This document shows, one piece after another, positions 18,696-27,496 of a stretch of 64,000 bases of DNA (positions are counted from its first letter, which is position 1; each line of letters starts with the position of its first letter). Where the stretch lies: positions 2,847,501-2,911,500 of the forward strand of contig NZ_CP119075.1 in the NCBI RefSeq assembly GCF_029023725.1. Direction: 5' to 3'. Source of the DNA: Synoicihabitans lomoniglobus (lineage in GTDB: Bacteria > Verrucomicrobiota > Verrucomicrobiia > Opitutales > Opitutaceae). The notes under the pieces were generated by a model. That model was not told the origin of the DNA, ran no database searches, and saw nothing but the letters and a program-made list of their open reading frames with translations. The position numbers and the translations under genes are program-made.

Positions 18696-19667
18696 TCAGG
18701 CGTTGACGGCCGCTGCCACCGGCGGGTGGGTATCGTCACGGTCGCTACCGGAGGAAGTCGTCGCGGCCTCGGCGGGCGCATTCTTCTTCGCGTCCGCATA
18801 CGCAAACGTGAGCGTGATTTCCTCGGCCATGGCCGCTTTGTCCTGCCCCACGCGAATGGAACCTTCGAACGTCGCCAACGGCATCTTCGTGCGCTTGGGT
18901 TTGACCGACATCGAAAGCAAATCACCGGGTCGGCAAATGCGATGACACCGCACGCCTTCGCACGAGGTGAAGAAGATCTTGGTGCGATCGATGATCTTGC
19001 CTTCATCCGGCACGGCGCCTTCGAGAAGATAAAGCACCGCCAATTGACCGAGAGCCTCGAGCATGAGCGACGCCGGCATCACCGGGTTGTCCTTGAAGTG
19101 TCCCTGCAGGAAAAACTCCTGGCCCGTGATCTTGTATTTCCCCTGCGCACCGCTGCCGGCGATGGTGGCTTCGTTGAGGAAAAGAAACGGTGCCTGGATC
19201 GGCATCACGGATACAATCTCTTCGATCGGGAAAAATTTTGTCGGCTTGGGCGGCGGCAGGCCCCGCACCTTGCAATCGATGAAGACCTTGATGTCTCCCA
19301 CCGTGCGCAAATTCCGGAGATCTTCATTGTTGATCTGCATCTGCAGCACGTCTTCGACCAGAATGACGATCTCCATCATCGTCAGGGAATCGATCCCGAG
19401 GTCTTCGACCAAGCGGAGTTCGTCGTCCGCCTCCTTGAGTTTGGGCCGCAAATCGGGCTCCACAAAGCGCTCAATCACACCGATAATCACGGCAGGCAAG
19501 TGACTGGCCTCCTGCGTCTTACGATAGGCGATGGCAGCCTCAATGGTCGCTGGCGAACACCTCTTGAGGGATTCGCGCAACGCAGACTCGTCTTCAACTG
19601 TAAACGGCTTTGCGGCCGCCTCCGGGGCGTCTGGGCCCGCTTGACCTTCGAGGTCTCCTTTAGGCAT
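18696..19667 (-). CDS. acyl carrier protein fused to a FabZ/FabA-like hotdog dehydratase
   Basis: The 323-residue protein joins two functions of fatty-acid synthesis. Residues about 55-135 form an acyl carrier protein with the phosphopantetheine site Ser94 in EDLGIDSLTMMEI. Residues about 145-290 form a hotdog dehydratase with the catalytic His190 in EFFLQGHF and Glu204 in MPASLMLEALGQ, the FabA/FabZ pattern. The first 50 residues and the last 30 (Ala/Thr/Ser/Asp-rich) are low-complexity. It is the first gene of the minus-strand lipid operon. A carrier tethered to its own dehydratase suggests that chain building is kept apart from housekeeping fatty-acid synthesis. The hotdog part could also act as a thioesterase or a non-catalytic partner. 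Confidence 0.85.
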   Translation of the reverse strand: MPKGDLEGQAGPDAPEAAAKPFTVEDESALRESLKRCSPATIEAAIAYRKTQEASHLPAVIIGVIERFVEPDLRPKLKEADDELRLVEDLGIDSLTMMEIVILVEDVLQMQINNEDLRNLRTVGDIKVFIDCKVRGLPPPKPTKFFPIEEIVSVMPIQAPFLFLNEATIAGSGAQGKYKITGQEFFLQGHFKDNPVMPASLMLEALGQLAVLYLLEGAVPDEGKIIDRTKIFFTSCEGVRCHRICRPGDLLSMSVKPKRTKMPLATFEGSIRVGQDKAAMAEEITLTFAYADAKKNAPAEAATTSSGSDRDDTHPPVAAAVNA

Positions 19668-19897
19668 GGTTCACGGAAGTAAGATTTCGGGTTTTTGAAT
19701 GTAAACGCTAATCTTGGTCCCCGGTTGACGAGCTTCTTCTCCGTTTTGTCGCCAAATTGAAACCGGTTGGTCACGCTTTAGTCATAGGGAGTCGGGGCAT
19801 GGGTTCGCGCGACGTTTGATCAGTTGCCTTCATACCCATGCCTCGCCACAAGACCGTTTGATCCAATTTTTCGGCGCGGCGAATTCGCCGGCGAGCC
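19668..19897. promoter_or_regulatory. divergent control region of the lipid operon and a GT4 gene, with a 14-bp palindrome
   Basis: These 230 bases separate the divergent genes starting at 19667 (minus) and 19898 (plus), so at least two promoters should lie here, though I cannot point to convincing -35/-10 pairs. A perfect 14-base palindrome, CGGCGAATTCGCCG, spans 19877-19890 and ends 7 bases before the ATG at 19898. It could be an operator or form an RNA hairpin covering the start region. No open reading frame of interest is present. Confidence 0.4.
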
Positions 19898-21043
19898 ATG
19901 AATACTTCTCCCTCTCAGAACACCGTTTTTCTTATCACGCACGAATTCTTCCCCAAGCGGGGCGGGATTGCGACGTTCACGGGAGAAATGGCCCGCGCTT
20001 CTGCGGCCCTCGGGTTGAACGTGGAGGTATGGGCTCAAAACGCCCCGCCTGAAAACGACGCCGAATGGCCCTTTCCCATTTGGCGGATGCCGTTGAAAGG
20101 CACCCACGATCTGACCTGCCAATTGCGACTGGCGGTCCAACTCATTCGCCGCCGCCGGGAACTGCGTAACGCGACGGTGTATCTGCCCGAACCGGGTCCC
20201 ATGTTGACCCTGATGTTGCTGCAGCGTTTCAACACGTTTCGCCCCAAGCACCTCGTCCTGACATTTCACGGTTCGGAGGTGTTGAAGTTCCATCGCAATC
20301 CGTTGATTCGGCCGCTGGCCCGTCGCTTGATCCGCTACGCCAAGCGCATCAGCGTGCTATCCGGCTACACCCGCGACCTGTTGCTGACCCATTTCCCCGA
20401 GGCTCGCTCGAAGATCCTGCTCACGCCCGGTGCGCTCCGCTCCGACTTCGCCGTGGTGCCATCATCGTCCAATGGCGAGAAATCGAAAATCATCGTGCTC
20501 ACGGTGGGCCGCCTGCATCCGCGCAAGGGACAACTCATCACCCTCGACGCGCTGCGAGCCCTGGCCCCCAAATTCCGAGGACTGATCGAGTATTGGATGG
20601 TCGGCTCCACCGCGAAGGAACACTACGAACACACCCTGCGCGCCGCCGCCGCCACATGCGATTTCCCGGTCCGCTTCTTCGGCGACATACCCGACGACGA
20701 ACTGAGCGGAATCTACGAACGGGCGGATATCTTCGGCATGACCAGTGTTGACTATGGCAACAGTGTCGAGGGGTTCGGTCTGGTCTATCTGGAGGCGGCG
20801 GCGCACGGGTTGCCCGTGGTGGCGCACTCCGTCGGCGGCGTGGCCGAAGCGGTGGCCGACGGGAAAACCGGACTGCTCGTGCCCCCGCATCATCCGGCGC
20901 AATTAACCGCCGCATTTGAAAAACTCATCAGCGACGAAGTGCTGCGGCAACGACTCGGTTCGTCGGGTCGGGATTGGGCCCGACGCAACAATTGGTCACA
21001 TTCGGCCAAACTCCTCTTCAACGAGGAACTCGAAAGCGCCTGA
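19898..21043 (+). CDS. GT4 family glycosyltransferase
   Basis: The 381-residue GT-B protein shows THEFFPKRGGIATFTGEMA at the N-terminus (glycine-rich acceptor-side loop), then HLVLTFHGSEVLKFHR. The C-terminal half starts IIVLTVGRLHPRKGQ and carries EGFGLVYLEAAAHGLPVV with the E-x7-E motif. The pattern is close to phosphatidylinositol-mannosyltransferase-like and related lipid or exopolysaccharide GT4 enzymes. It is divergent from the lipid operon and is followed by a thioesterase gene 57 bases downstream, so it may belong to the same lipid function. Donor and acceptor are unknown. Confidence 0.87.
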   Translation: MNTSPSQNTVFLITHEFFPKRGGIATFTGEMARASAALGLNVEVWAQNAPPENDAEWPFPIWRMPLKGTHDLTCQLRLAVQLIRRRRELRNATVYLPEPGPMLTLMLLQRFNTFRPKHLVLTFHGSEVLKFHRNPLIRPLARRLIRYAKRISVLSGYTRDLLLTHFPEARSKILLTPGALRSDFAVVPSSSNGEKSKIIVLTVGRLHPRKGQLITLDALRALAPKFRGLIEYWMVGSTAKEHYEHTLRAAAATCDFPVRFFGDIPDDELSGIYERADIFGMTSVDYGNSVEGFGLVYLEAAAHGLPVVAHSVGGVAEAVADGKTGLLVPPHHPAQLTAAFEKLISDEVLRQRLGSSGRDWARRNNWSHSAKLLFNEELESA

Positions 21044-21100
21044 GATGACATTCCACGCCGCGCCGTTGACGCGATCGCCGTTGATCGAGATGGGTGGCTG

Positions 21101-21505
21101 ATGCTCGAATCTCACTGCTCGATCCGCGTCCGCTACGCCGAAACGGACATGATGGGTATCGTCTATCATGGCAGCTACCTGCCGTGGCTGGAGGTGGGGC
21201 GCACCACGCTGTTGCGCGAACACGGATTCAACTACCGCGACATGGACGAAGCCGGTTATCGCCTGCCGGTCCTGGAGGTCGCGGTCAAATACCACCGCCC
21301 CGCGCTCTACGACGATGAAGTTACGATCCATACCGTGATCGATGAACTCCCGGGGTTGCGCATCAAAATCCGTTACCGTGTGCTCCGGGGCGAGGAGTTG
21401 CTGGTCACGGCCACCACCCAGCACGCCTTCATCGACCGGTCCGGTCGGCCCGTCCGCCCGCCCAGCGCATTCACTCGCGGCATGAAGGCCAAGTTTCAAG
21501 CCTGA
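21101..21505 (+). CDS. YbgC/4-hydroxybenzoyl-CoA-type acyl-CoA thioesterase
   Basis: This 134-residue hotdog-fold protein hydrolyses acyl-thioesters. It has the family block VRYAETDMMGIVYHGSYLPWLEVGR, written here in two parts: RYAETDMMGIVYHGSY and LPWLEVGRTTLL (residues 8-35). The catalytic Asp and the following His lie in that block. Length is normal for YbgC-like enzymes. It overlaps the convergent queG gene by 10 bases at its 3' end. Placed after a GT4 gene and close to the acyl-chain operon, it might release or edit acyl chains, but YbgC-like genes also occur with tol-pal and alone. The substrate is not predictable. Confidence 0.85.
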   Translation: MLESHCSIRVRYAETDMMGIVYHGSYLPWLEVGRTTLLREHGFNYRDMDEAGYRLPVLEVAVKYHRPALYDDEVTIHTVIDELPGLRIKIRYRVLRGEELLVTATTQHAFIDRSGRPVRPPSAFTRGMKAKFQA

Positions 21506-22650
21506 GCGGATCGTGGCTCGAGCGGTGCGTCGTATTCCGCCAACACGAGCGGGTCGACTTCCATCGCGCGCAACGATGCCCACGGCGCGTCAGTCTGCAA
21601 AACTCGCAAGGCCCAGACCGCGTGTGCCCGCACCATGGCTTCGGCATGACGAGTCAAATCCACGAGCGCCGGCCCGCACTCCCGCGCCCCGGTATTGGCG
21701 GCCACGATACACGCATTGCGCAACAGACCGCGTAGTTTGAGCCGTTTGACCGCCGTGCCTTTGAATCCGACCGCGAAGCCCTCCGGCGTGAGCCGAAGAA
21801 TCTCGGACAGGGAAAACTGCGCCAGTTCCGGTCTCGCTTCCAGCAGTCCCGAACGCGCCGTTTGCGCGAATCGATTCCACGGACAAACTTCGGCGCAAAT
21901 ATCACAGCCATAAATGCGGTCACCGATCCCGGTCCTCAGCTCCCGTGGAATGATACCTTTGTTCTCGATGGTCTGATAAGAAATACATCTTCGCGCATCC
22001 AATACTCCCGGCTCGGGCAACGCGTTCGTCGGGCAAGCATCCAGACAACGGGTGCAATTGCCGCATAGCGTGCCCACGGGTTCGGCTTCCACCCGCGCAC
22101 TGACCGGCGCGTCGGGCGCGATCTCGACCCGGGTCATGATCGCCGCGAGAAACAACCAATTCCCGAACTCGCGCGAGATGAGCATCGCGTTTTTGCCCGT
22201 GAATCCCACCCCCGCGCGGGTCGCCCAACTGCGCTCCAACACGGGCCCCGTATCCACATAATAACGATAGTCGCGGCTCGTCACCCCCGCCCAGGATTCG
22301 ATCGCTCGCCCGGCCGCCACGAGCCCCGGTTTGACCGTATCGTGGTAGTCGTTGTTCAGCGCGTAACGGGCCCACACGCCGGTCGACTGCCCGTCATCCC
22401 GCGACGGCAGGTCCCCCCCGTAATTCACCCCCAACATGATCATGGTCCGCGCGCCGTCGAGCACCTGCCGGGGGTCGCGTCGCTTCGCCGCACCGCGCTC
22501 GATCCACGCCATGTCGGCGTGACGCCCCGCCTCCAGCCAATCGTCCAAGGCATCGCTGCCGGGAGCATCGCCCGCCACCGCCGCAAAGCGCACGACGTCA
22601 AAACCGAACCCGTGCAACCGTGCCCGCAACGCCTCGCGATCAAGCCCCAT
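21496..22650 (-). CDS. queG: epoxyqueuosine reductase
   Basis: This cobalamin- and iron-sulfur-dependent enzyme performs the last step of queuosine synthesis in tRNA, reducing epoxyqueuosine. The 384 residues include YVDTGPVLER (about 131-140) with the proposed general acid Asp, and two [4Fe-4S] motifs: CGNCTRCLDACP (Cys196, 199, 202, 206) and CDICAEVCP (Cys249, 252, 256). A short HEAT-like C-terminal region follows, as in long QueG proteins. Its start overlaps the end of aroK by 11 bases, so the two genes are probably coupled. Its 3' end overlaps the convergent thioesterase gene by 10 bases. Confidence 0.95.
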   Translation of the reverse strand: MGLDREALRARLHGFGFDVVRFAAVAGDAPGSDALDDWLEAGRHADMAWIERGAAKRRDPRQVLDGARTMIMLGVNYGGDLPSRDDGQSTGVWARYALNNDYHDTVKPGLVAAGRAIESWAGVTSRDYRYYVDTGPVLERSWATRAGVGFTGKNAMLISREFGNWLFLAAIMTRVEIAPDAPVSARVEAEPVGTLCGNCTRCLDACPTNALPEPGVLDARRCISYQTIENKGIIPRELRTGIGDRIYGCDICAEVCPWNRFAQTARSGLLEARPELAQFSLSEILRLTPEGFAVGFKGTAVKRLKLRGLLRNACIVAANTGARECGPALVDLTRHAEAMVRAHAVWALRVLQTDAPWASLRAMEVDPLVLAEYDAPLEPRSAQA

Positions 22651-23203
22651 GAGCGTGGGCCCAGTCCCTCGCCTCGCGGCGGTAGACCCGCATCACGTGC
22701 GAAATGATGTCACTGGTGGGTCGATGGTCGGTCAAAATCACCACATCAGCTCGTTTGTAGATCGGCTCGCGTTCCTTGTAGAGCGTCTGAATCCGCGCCA
22801 TCGGGTCTTCGACATCGAGCAAGGGACGATTCTTGTTCGTCGAGGTCCGCCGGAGAATTGTCTCCCACGAGGCGTGCAAACAGACGACGACCCCTTTGGA
22901 TTTGAGCAAATCCAACATGCCCGGCTGCACGACGAGTCCGCCCCCGCACGCCACCACGCTCTGACCGGCCGGATGTCCGGTCTCGATAAACTTCCGTTCC
23001 ATTTGCCGAAAGGCCGCCTCGCCGTCGGTCGCAAAGATTTCCGATATCGGCCGGGCTTGGGCGTTCTCGATTTCGTGGTCGCTGTCGAAAAGTTGATACC
23101 GCAGTCGATATGCCACCGCGCGCCCGATGGTCGTCTTGCCCGTGCCCATGAAGCCGACGAGGTAGAGATTGGGTTGAGGTCCTGTGGGATCGGGGTCTCG
23201 CAT
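22640..23203 (-). CDS. aroK: shikimate kinase
   Basis: The enzyme phosphorylates shikimate at O3 with ATP in the chorismate pathway. The 187-residue product has the Walker A loop GFMGTGKTT at 17-25, the substrate-binding DSDHEIE near 38, an FRQMERKFIE block with the binding arginine, and VACGGGLV near 82. The ATG at 23203 is preferred over one at 23305, because it gives the normal family length and the extra 34 residues are not conserved in character. The start lies 110 bases from the divergent threonine aldolase gene, and the 3' end overlaps queG by 11 bases. Confidence 0.93.
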   Translation of the reverse strand: MRDPDPTGPQPNLYLVGFMGTGKTTIGRAVAYRLRYQLFDSDHEIENAQARPISEIFATDGEAAFRQMERKFIETGHPAGQSVVACGGGLVVQPGMLDLLKSKGVVVCLHASWETILRRTSTNKNRPLLDVEDPMARIQTLYKEREPIYKRADVVILTDHRPTSDIISHVMRVYRREARDWAHAHGA

Positions 23204-23313
23204 CGGTTTGTCACCCAATATCTGGCGACATCGATTGCCAAACTCCAAAAAACTTCCCGCAGTGGGACTCCGCCATTTCGTGCGTTCACCTTTCGCCTCT
23301 TTCACTGATCGTC

Positions 23314-24381
23314 ATGACTCAGCCTTTCGACTCCCACAAATTTGCCAGCGACAATACTTCCGGCATCTGTCCGGAGGCTTGGGCCTCTCTGGCCGAAGCC
23401 AATCGCGGCGACCTGCCCTCCTACGGCACCGACGATTGGACCAAGCGGGCCTGTGACCGCATTCGCGACATTTTCGAAAAACCCGAGGCCGAGATTTTCT
23501 TCGTCTTCAATGGCACGGCCGCCAACTCCCTCGCCCTCGCCTCCTTGTGCCAGAGTTTCCACAGCGTGGTGTGCCACGAGGTCGCCCACGTCGAAACCGA
23601 CGAATGCGGCGCGCCGGAGTTTTTCTCCAACGGGACCAAAATCCTTACCGCCACCGGGACCAACGGCAAACTCACTCCCGCCTCCGTCGAGCAGGTGATC
23701 CGCAAGCGCACCGACATTCACTACCCGAAGGCTCGCGTGCTTTCGCTCACGCAATCGACCGAATGTGGCACCGTCTATTCGACGGCGGAGATCAAAGCGC
23801 TCAGCGCCGTCGCCCGCGAACACGGCCTGCTGGTGCACATGGACGGCGCCCGCTTCGCCAATGCCGCCGCCGTGCTGCAGGATCGCGACGGCAGCTCCCC
23901 GGCAGATTTCACCTGGCGCGCCGGGGTCGACGTGCTGTGTTTCGGTGGCACCAAAAACGGCATGAACACCTCGGAAGCCGTGGTCTTTTTCCGCCCGGAA
24001 CTGGCCCACGAATTCGACTACCGGTGCAAACAAGCCGGCCAGCTTGCCTCCAAAATGCGCTATCTCAGCAGCCAATGGGTCGGCATGCTCTCGAACGACA
24101 ACTGGCTCCGTCACGCCCGCCACGCCAACACCATGGCCTACCAACTCGGTGAAACGTTGCGCACTCGCTTCGGCCTCACTTACGCCGTCGAGCCCGAGGT
24201 CAACGCCGTGTTCGCCCCTTTGCCCGACGACATCGCCGCCGCCATGCAGGCGCGGGGCTGGCATTTCTATAATTTCATCGGCGCGCAGGGCTACCGCCTC
24301 ATGTGTTCGTGGGACACCCAACAGGAGGATCTCGATCGCTTCGTCGCGGATTTGGCCGAAGAATATACATCGCGGGCGTGA
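23314..24381 (+). CDS. ltaE: low-specificity L-threonine aldolase
   Basis: This fold-type I PLP enzyme cleaves threonine or allo-threonine to glycine and acetaldehyde. The 355-residue product starts with FASDNTSGICPEA, has a phosphate-binding NGTAANSLAL segment, HMDGARFANA with the cofactor-binding Asp, and the Schiff-base Lys214 in FGGTKNGM. Length and motifs fit bacterial LtaE/GlyI proteins. It is divergent from aroK (110-base gap) and followed after 61 bases by the transglutaminase gene. glyA, another glycine-forming enzyme, lies 10 kb away. Confidence 0.93.
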   Translation: MTQPFDSHKFASDNTSGICPEAWASLAEANRGDLPSYGTDDWTKRACDRIRDIFEKPEAEIFFVFNGTAANSLALASLCQSFHSVVCHEVAHVETDECGAPEFFSNGTKILTATGTNGKLTPASVEQVIRKRTDIHYPKARVLSLTQSTECGTVYSTAEIKALSAVAREHGLLVHMDGARFANAAAVLQDRDGSSPADFTWRAGVDVLCFGGTKNGMNTSEAVVFFRPELAHEFDYRCKQAGQLASKMRYLSSQWVGMLSNDNWLRHARHANTMAYQLGETLRTRFGLTYAVEPEVNAVFAPLPDDIAAAMQARGWHFYNFIGAQGYRLMCSWDTQQEDLDRFVADLAEEYTSRA

Positions 24382-24442
24382 ACATTGCTCATAGTATGCG
24401 GCTTCCCTCCGTTCCGCCGATCGGCCCAACGTCCCACCCACT

Positions 24443-25303
24443 TTGAAATTTCGCATCACGCACACCACCCGTTACGTCTACGGTGCCCCGGTTTCGCTTT
24501 CGCCCCATCTGATCTATCTGCGCCCGCGCGAACATTCCCGCCAACACCTCCGGCGGTTCGACCTGCGCATCTCGCCCGATCCCATTCTCACGCGCGGCCA
24601 GGATCCCCTCGACAACGAGCTGTGGCAGGCCCGCTTTCCCGAGCTCACGGAGCGCATGGAGATCGAAAGCCAGGTCGAGGTGGAAAACACGGAATCCAAC
24701 CCTTTCGATTTCGTGCTCAAGAGTTACGCGATTGAGTTTCCGTTCGAATATGAGCCGGTCTTCAAATTTGCCCTCGGACCCTACCTCGCCGTGCCTTTCG
24801 TAGACACCCAGCACGCCTTGAAACAATGGCTGGACGAACATTTCACCGATCGGCCCACCGGCACGGTTGATTTGCTCACGGCGTTTACCCGGTTGTTCTT
24901 CACCCACTTCACTTACGTGCGGCGCGATGAAATCGGTATCCAATCTTCGATCACGACGTTGCAAAAAGGATCCGGCGCCTGCCGGGATTTCGCCGTGTTG
25001 TTCATCGAACTGTGCCGCACCCTCGGTCTCGCCGCCCGCTTCGTGAGCGGCTACCTCTACGCTCCGCCCGGCGAGGACGAACGCACCGTCGGCGCCATGC
25101 ACGCGTGGGTCGAGGTTTACCTGCCCGGGGCCGGTTGGCGGCCCATCGATCCGACCTCCGGAGTCTGGTGTGACGATCTGTTCATCGCCGTGGCCCACGC
25201 CGCCCAGGCCGAAACCGTCAATCCCGTTCAAGGCACCTACTACAGCAAGACGCCCGTCGACTCCCAAATGAACGTCAACGTCGTCATCGAACCACTCGAC
25301 TAG
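24443..25303 (+). CDS. transglutaminase-like cysteine peptidase family protein
   Basis: The 286-residue cytoplasmic protein (no signal peptide) has the N-terminal Bact_transglu_N-type beta domain, beginning RITHTTRYVYGAPVSLSPH, followed by a transglutaminase core. The catalytic triad is visible: Cys180 in GSGACRDFAVLFIE, His220 in AMHAWVEVYLP and Asp236 in WRPIDPTSG. It starts with TTG at 24443. In many bacteria this protein is fused to or encoded with a DUF2126 domain, and here the DUF2126 gene follows after 21 bases. The physiological substrate of the pair is unknown; peptide bond cleavage or amide chemistry on a peptide is the general expectation. Confidence 0.87.
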   Translation: MKFRITHTTRYVYGAPVSLSPHLIYLRPREHSRQHLRRFDLRISPDPILTRGQDPLDNELWQARFPELTERMEIESQVEVENTESNPFDFVLKSYAIEFPFEYEPVFKFALGPYLAVPFVDTQHALKQWLDEHFTDRPTGTVDLLTAFTRLFFTHFTYVRRDEIGIQSSITTLQKGSGACRDFAVLFIELCRTLGLAARFVSGYLYAPPGEDERTVGAMHAWVEVYLPGAGWRPIDPTSGVWCDDLFIAVAHAAQAETVNPVQGTYYSKTPVDSQMNVNVVIEPLD

Positions 25304-25324
25304 ATTCTTCGTCCCTTCCCCCGT

Positions 25325-27496
25325 ATGTCCGCCGTTTCTCGACGCTCCCTGAACTCCACCGCCGCCGCCATCGCCTCATGCGGCCAAGCCGTTGAAGCCT
25401 CCCTGCAACGCACCGACGTCGCCATCACGATGGGCGGTGAGCCCACGTTTGTGCCGCTTCGTCCCGAAGGTGCGGAATGGGGCACGGCCGCGCTCGGACC
25501 GACCAAACTCGACTACGCCCGCCGCCTCGCCCACCGCTTGATCGCTCGCACCTATCCCGGGGCCGTCCTGCTCGAAACCTCCGGCAAACATTTTCCCGGC
25601 GAACCGCTGCCGCGTTGGACGCTGCTCCTGCAACGCCGCGCCGACGGAAAACCGATCTGGGAAAATCCGGCGCGCATGCGCTCCAGCCTCGAACCCGGCA
25701 GCCACAAACTCAGCCAGGCTCGCGCGGTTATCAAACACCTCGCGGGTTCACTCAACCTGCCGCCCGCGTGCATTCGTCCGCTCGCTCTGGGCAAGAAACC
25801 GGCCGGTTATGTGCTCCCCATCGATCACGAGGACGAGACCTGGCGCAGCGACGACTGGAGTCTCGATTTCGACGGTCCGATCCCTTTGTTCGAGGGTGAC
25901 AGTTGCGCCGGTTTGCGTCTGCCGCTCGGCGAACTCGGCAAGGAGCGGCTGCGTCGCGCCCTCACTGTTGAAATCCGCGAGGGTTGCGTGGCTATTTTCA
26001 TCCCGCCGTTGCTGACCGACGCCTATTTGGAGTTGCTCACCAAGATCGAGGCCGCCCTCGCCGCCCGGGAGCTGACCGAGGTCATCCTCGCCGGTTACGC
26101 GCCCCCTTCCGATCCCGCTATGCCGACGATCGGCTTCGCGTCCGACCCCGGCGTGTTGGAGATCAATCTCGCTCCATGCGCGACGTGGGCCGACTACGAT
26201 CGCCAGCTGCACGACCTCTATGCAGCGGCCAAGGCCACCGGCCTCACCGCCCGCAAGCTGCAGTTCAACGGTCGCGAGACCGGCACCGGCGGCGGCGCGC
26301 ACGTCGTCTTCGGTGGACCCGACGGACTGTATTCACCGTTCTTCGCGTTCCCGCATTTGCTGCCTTCGGTGATTCGTTATTTCCAGCATCATCCGGCGCT
26401 GAGCTTCGCCTTTACCGGCCTCTATATGGGTCCGAGTTCACAAGCGCCGCGGATCGACGAATCGACCTACGAAGCACTCTACGAACTCGAAATCGCCTGC
26501 GCCGGCGCCGAGAGCATGGGCTACCCGCCCAACCTGCCGCAGTTCGATTTGTTGTTCCGCGACCTGTTGATGGACCGCTCCGGCAACACTCACCGCGCCG
26601 AGATCAGCGTCGACAAACTCCACAATCCGTTCGCACCGAATGGTCGTCTGGGATTGGTCGAATTTCGCTCCTTCGAATCCCATCCCGACGCCAGCACCAT
26701 GAGCCTCATCGGCCTGCTGCTCCGCGCTATCATGGCGCGGTTGGTCGGCGATCCTTTCAAAACACCGTTCGTCCGCTGGAGTGGTCAACTGCACGATCGT
26801 TTTCTCCTGCCGAGTTTCATCTGGGAAGACCTCCAAGCGGTGGTCGCCGACCTGAACGCACACGCCATTCCATTCGACGTCGAATGGCTGCGCGCCTTCT
26901 GGAAATGGCGTTTCCCCAAGATCGGTTCGTTCGACCTTTCTTACCAAGACGAAGACGGCAAACCGCAGGCCGCTTCGGTCACATTCCGCCAAGCCCTGGA
27001 AGCATGGCCGCTGCTCGGAGAGTCACCCAATGCCGGCACCGTTTCCCGGACCGTCGACTCGAGCATGGACCGCATCGAAGTCGCGGTCTCCGACCCGGCC
27101 TTGATCGAAAAAGGCCTGCTGCTCGCCAACGGTTATCCGTGCGAGTTTCTCTCCGCCGGTGATACCACGGCCGCCGGAATTCGCTTCCGCGCGTTTCATC
27201 TTTATCCGTCTCTTCACCCTCACGTTCCGGTGCACGCCCCGCTGATTTTGGAGTGGGTCGATCGGGCGACCTTCACGGTGATCGCCGCCGCGCGCTGGCA
27301 TGTATGGGACGCCGACGACAAATCCTACAAGAAGCGTCCGACCAGCGAAAAAGCCGCCGCCAAACGCTTCGCGTCCCGCTGGGAAGACTGGCCTCACACG
27401 GTCGGCGAAACCCGCTGGATTCGCGAAATCGATTTCCCGCCCGAAGGAAAACACACTCTCGATCTGCGCCGCTACCCCGCCCAGTCGCGCGGTTAA
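25325..27496 (+). CDS. DUF2126 family protein, partner of the transglutaminase
   Basis: The 723-residue protein matches the C-terminal half of long bacterial transglutaminase-DUF2126 proteins. Recognisable blocks are VAITMGGEPTFV near residue 35, KLDYARRLAHRL, the central FNGRETGTGGGAHVVFGG, and HPALSFAFTGLYMGPSSQAP. The DUF2126 fold relates to glutamine-synthetase/ATP-grasp-like ligases in some predictions, so ligation or modification of a peptide has been proposed. I cannot confirm this from sequence. It starts 21 bases after the transglutaminase gene, so the two likely form a complex. Its last 4 bases overlap the convergent GT4 gene. Confidence 0.85.
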   Translation: MSAVSRRSLNSTAAAIASCGQAVEASLQRTDVAITMGGEPTFVPLRPEGAEWGTAALGPTKLDYARRLAHRLIARTYPGAVLLETSGKHFPGEPLPRWTLLLQRRADGKPIWENPARMRSSLEPGSHKLSQARAVIKHLAGSLNLPPACIRPLALGKKPAGYVLPIDHEDETWRSDDWSLDFDGPIPLFEGDSCAGLRLPLGELGKERLRRALTVEIREGCVAIFIPPLLTDAYLELLTKIEAALAARELTEVILAGYAPPSDPAMPTIGFASDPGVLEINLAPCATWADYDRQLHDLYAAAKATGLTARKLQFNGRETGTGGGAHVVFGGPDGLYSPFFAFPHLLPSVIRYFQHHPALSFAFTGLYMGPSSQAPRIDESTYEALYELEIACAGAESMGYPPNLPQFDLLFRDLLMDRSGNTHRAEISVDKLHNPFAPNGRLGLVEFRSFESHPDASTMSLIGLLLRAIMARLVGDPFKTPFVRWSGQLHDRFLLPSFIWEDLQAVVADLNAHAIPFDVEWLRAFWKWRFPKIGSFDLSYQDEDGKPQAASVTFRQALEAWPLLGESPNAGTVSRTVDSSMDRIEVAVSDPALIEKGLLLANGYPCEFLSAGDTTAAGIRFRAFHLYPSLHPHVPVHAPLILEWVDRATFTVIAAARWHVWDADDKSYKKRPTSEKAAAKRFASRWEDWPHTVGETRWIREIDFPPEGKHTLDLRRYPAQSRG

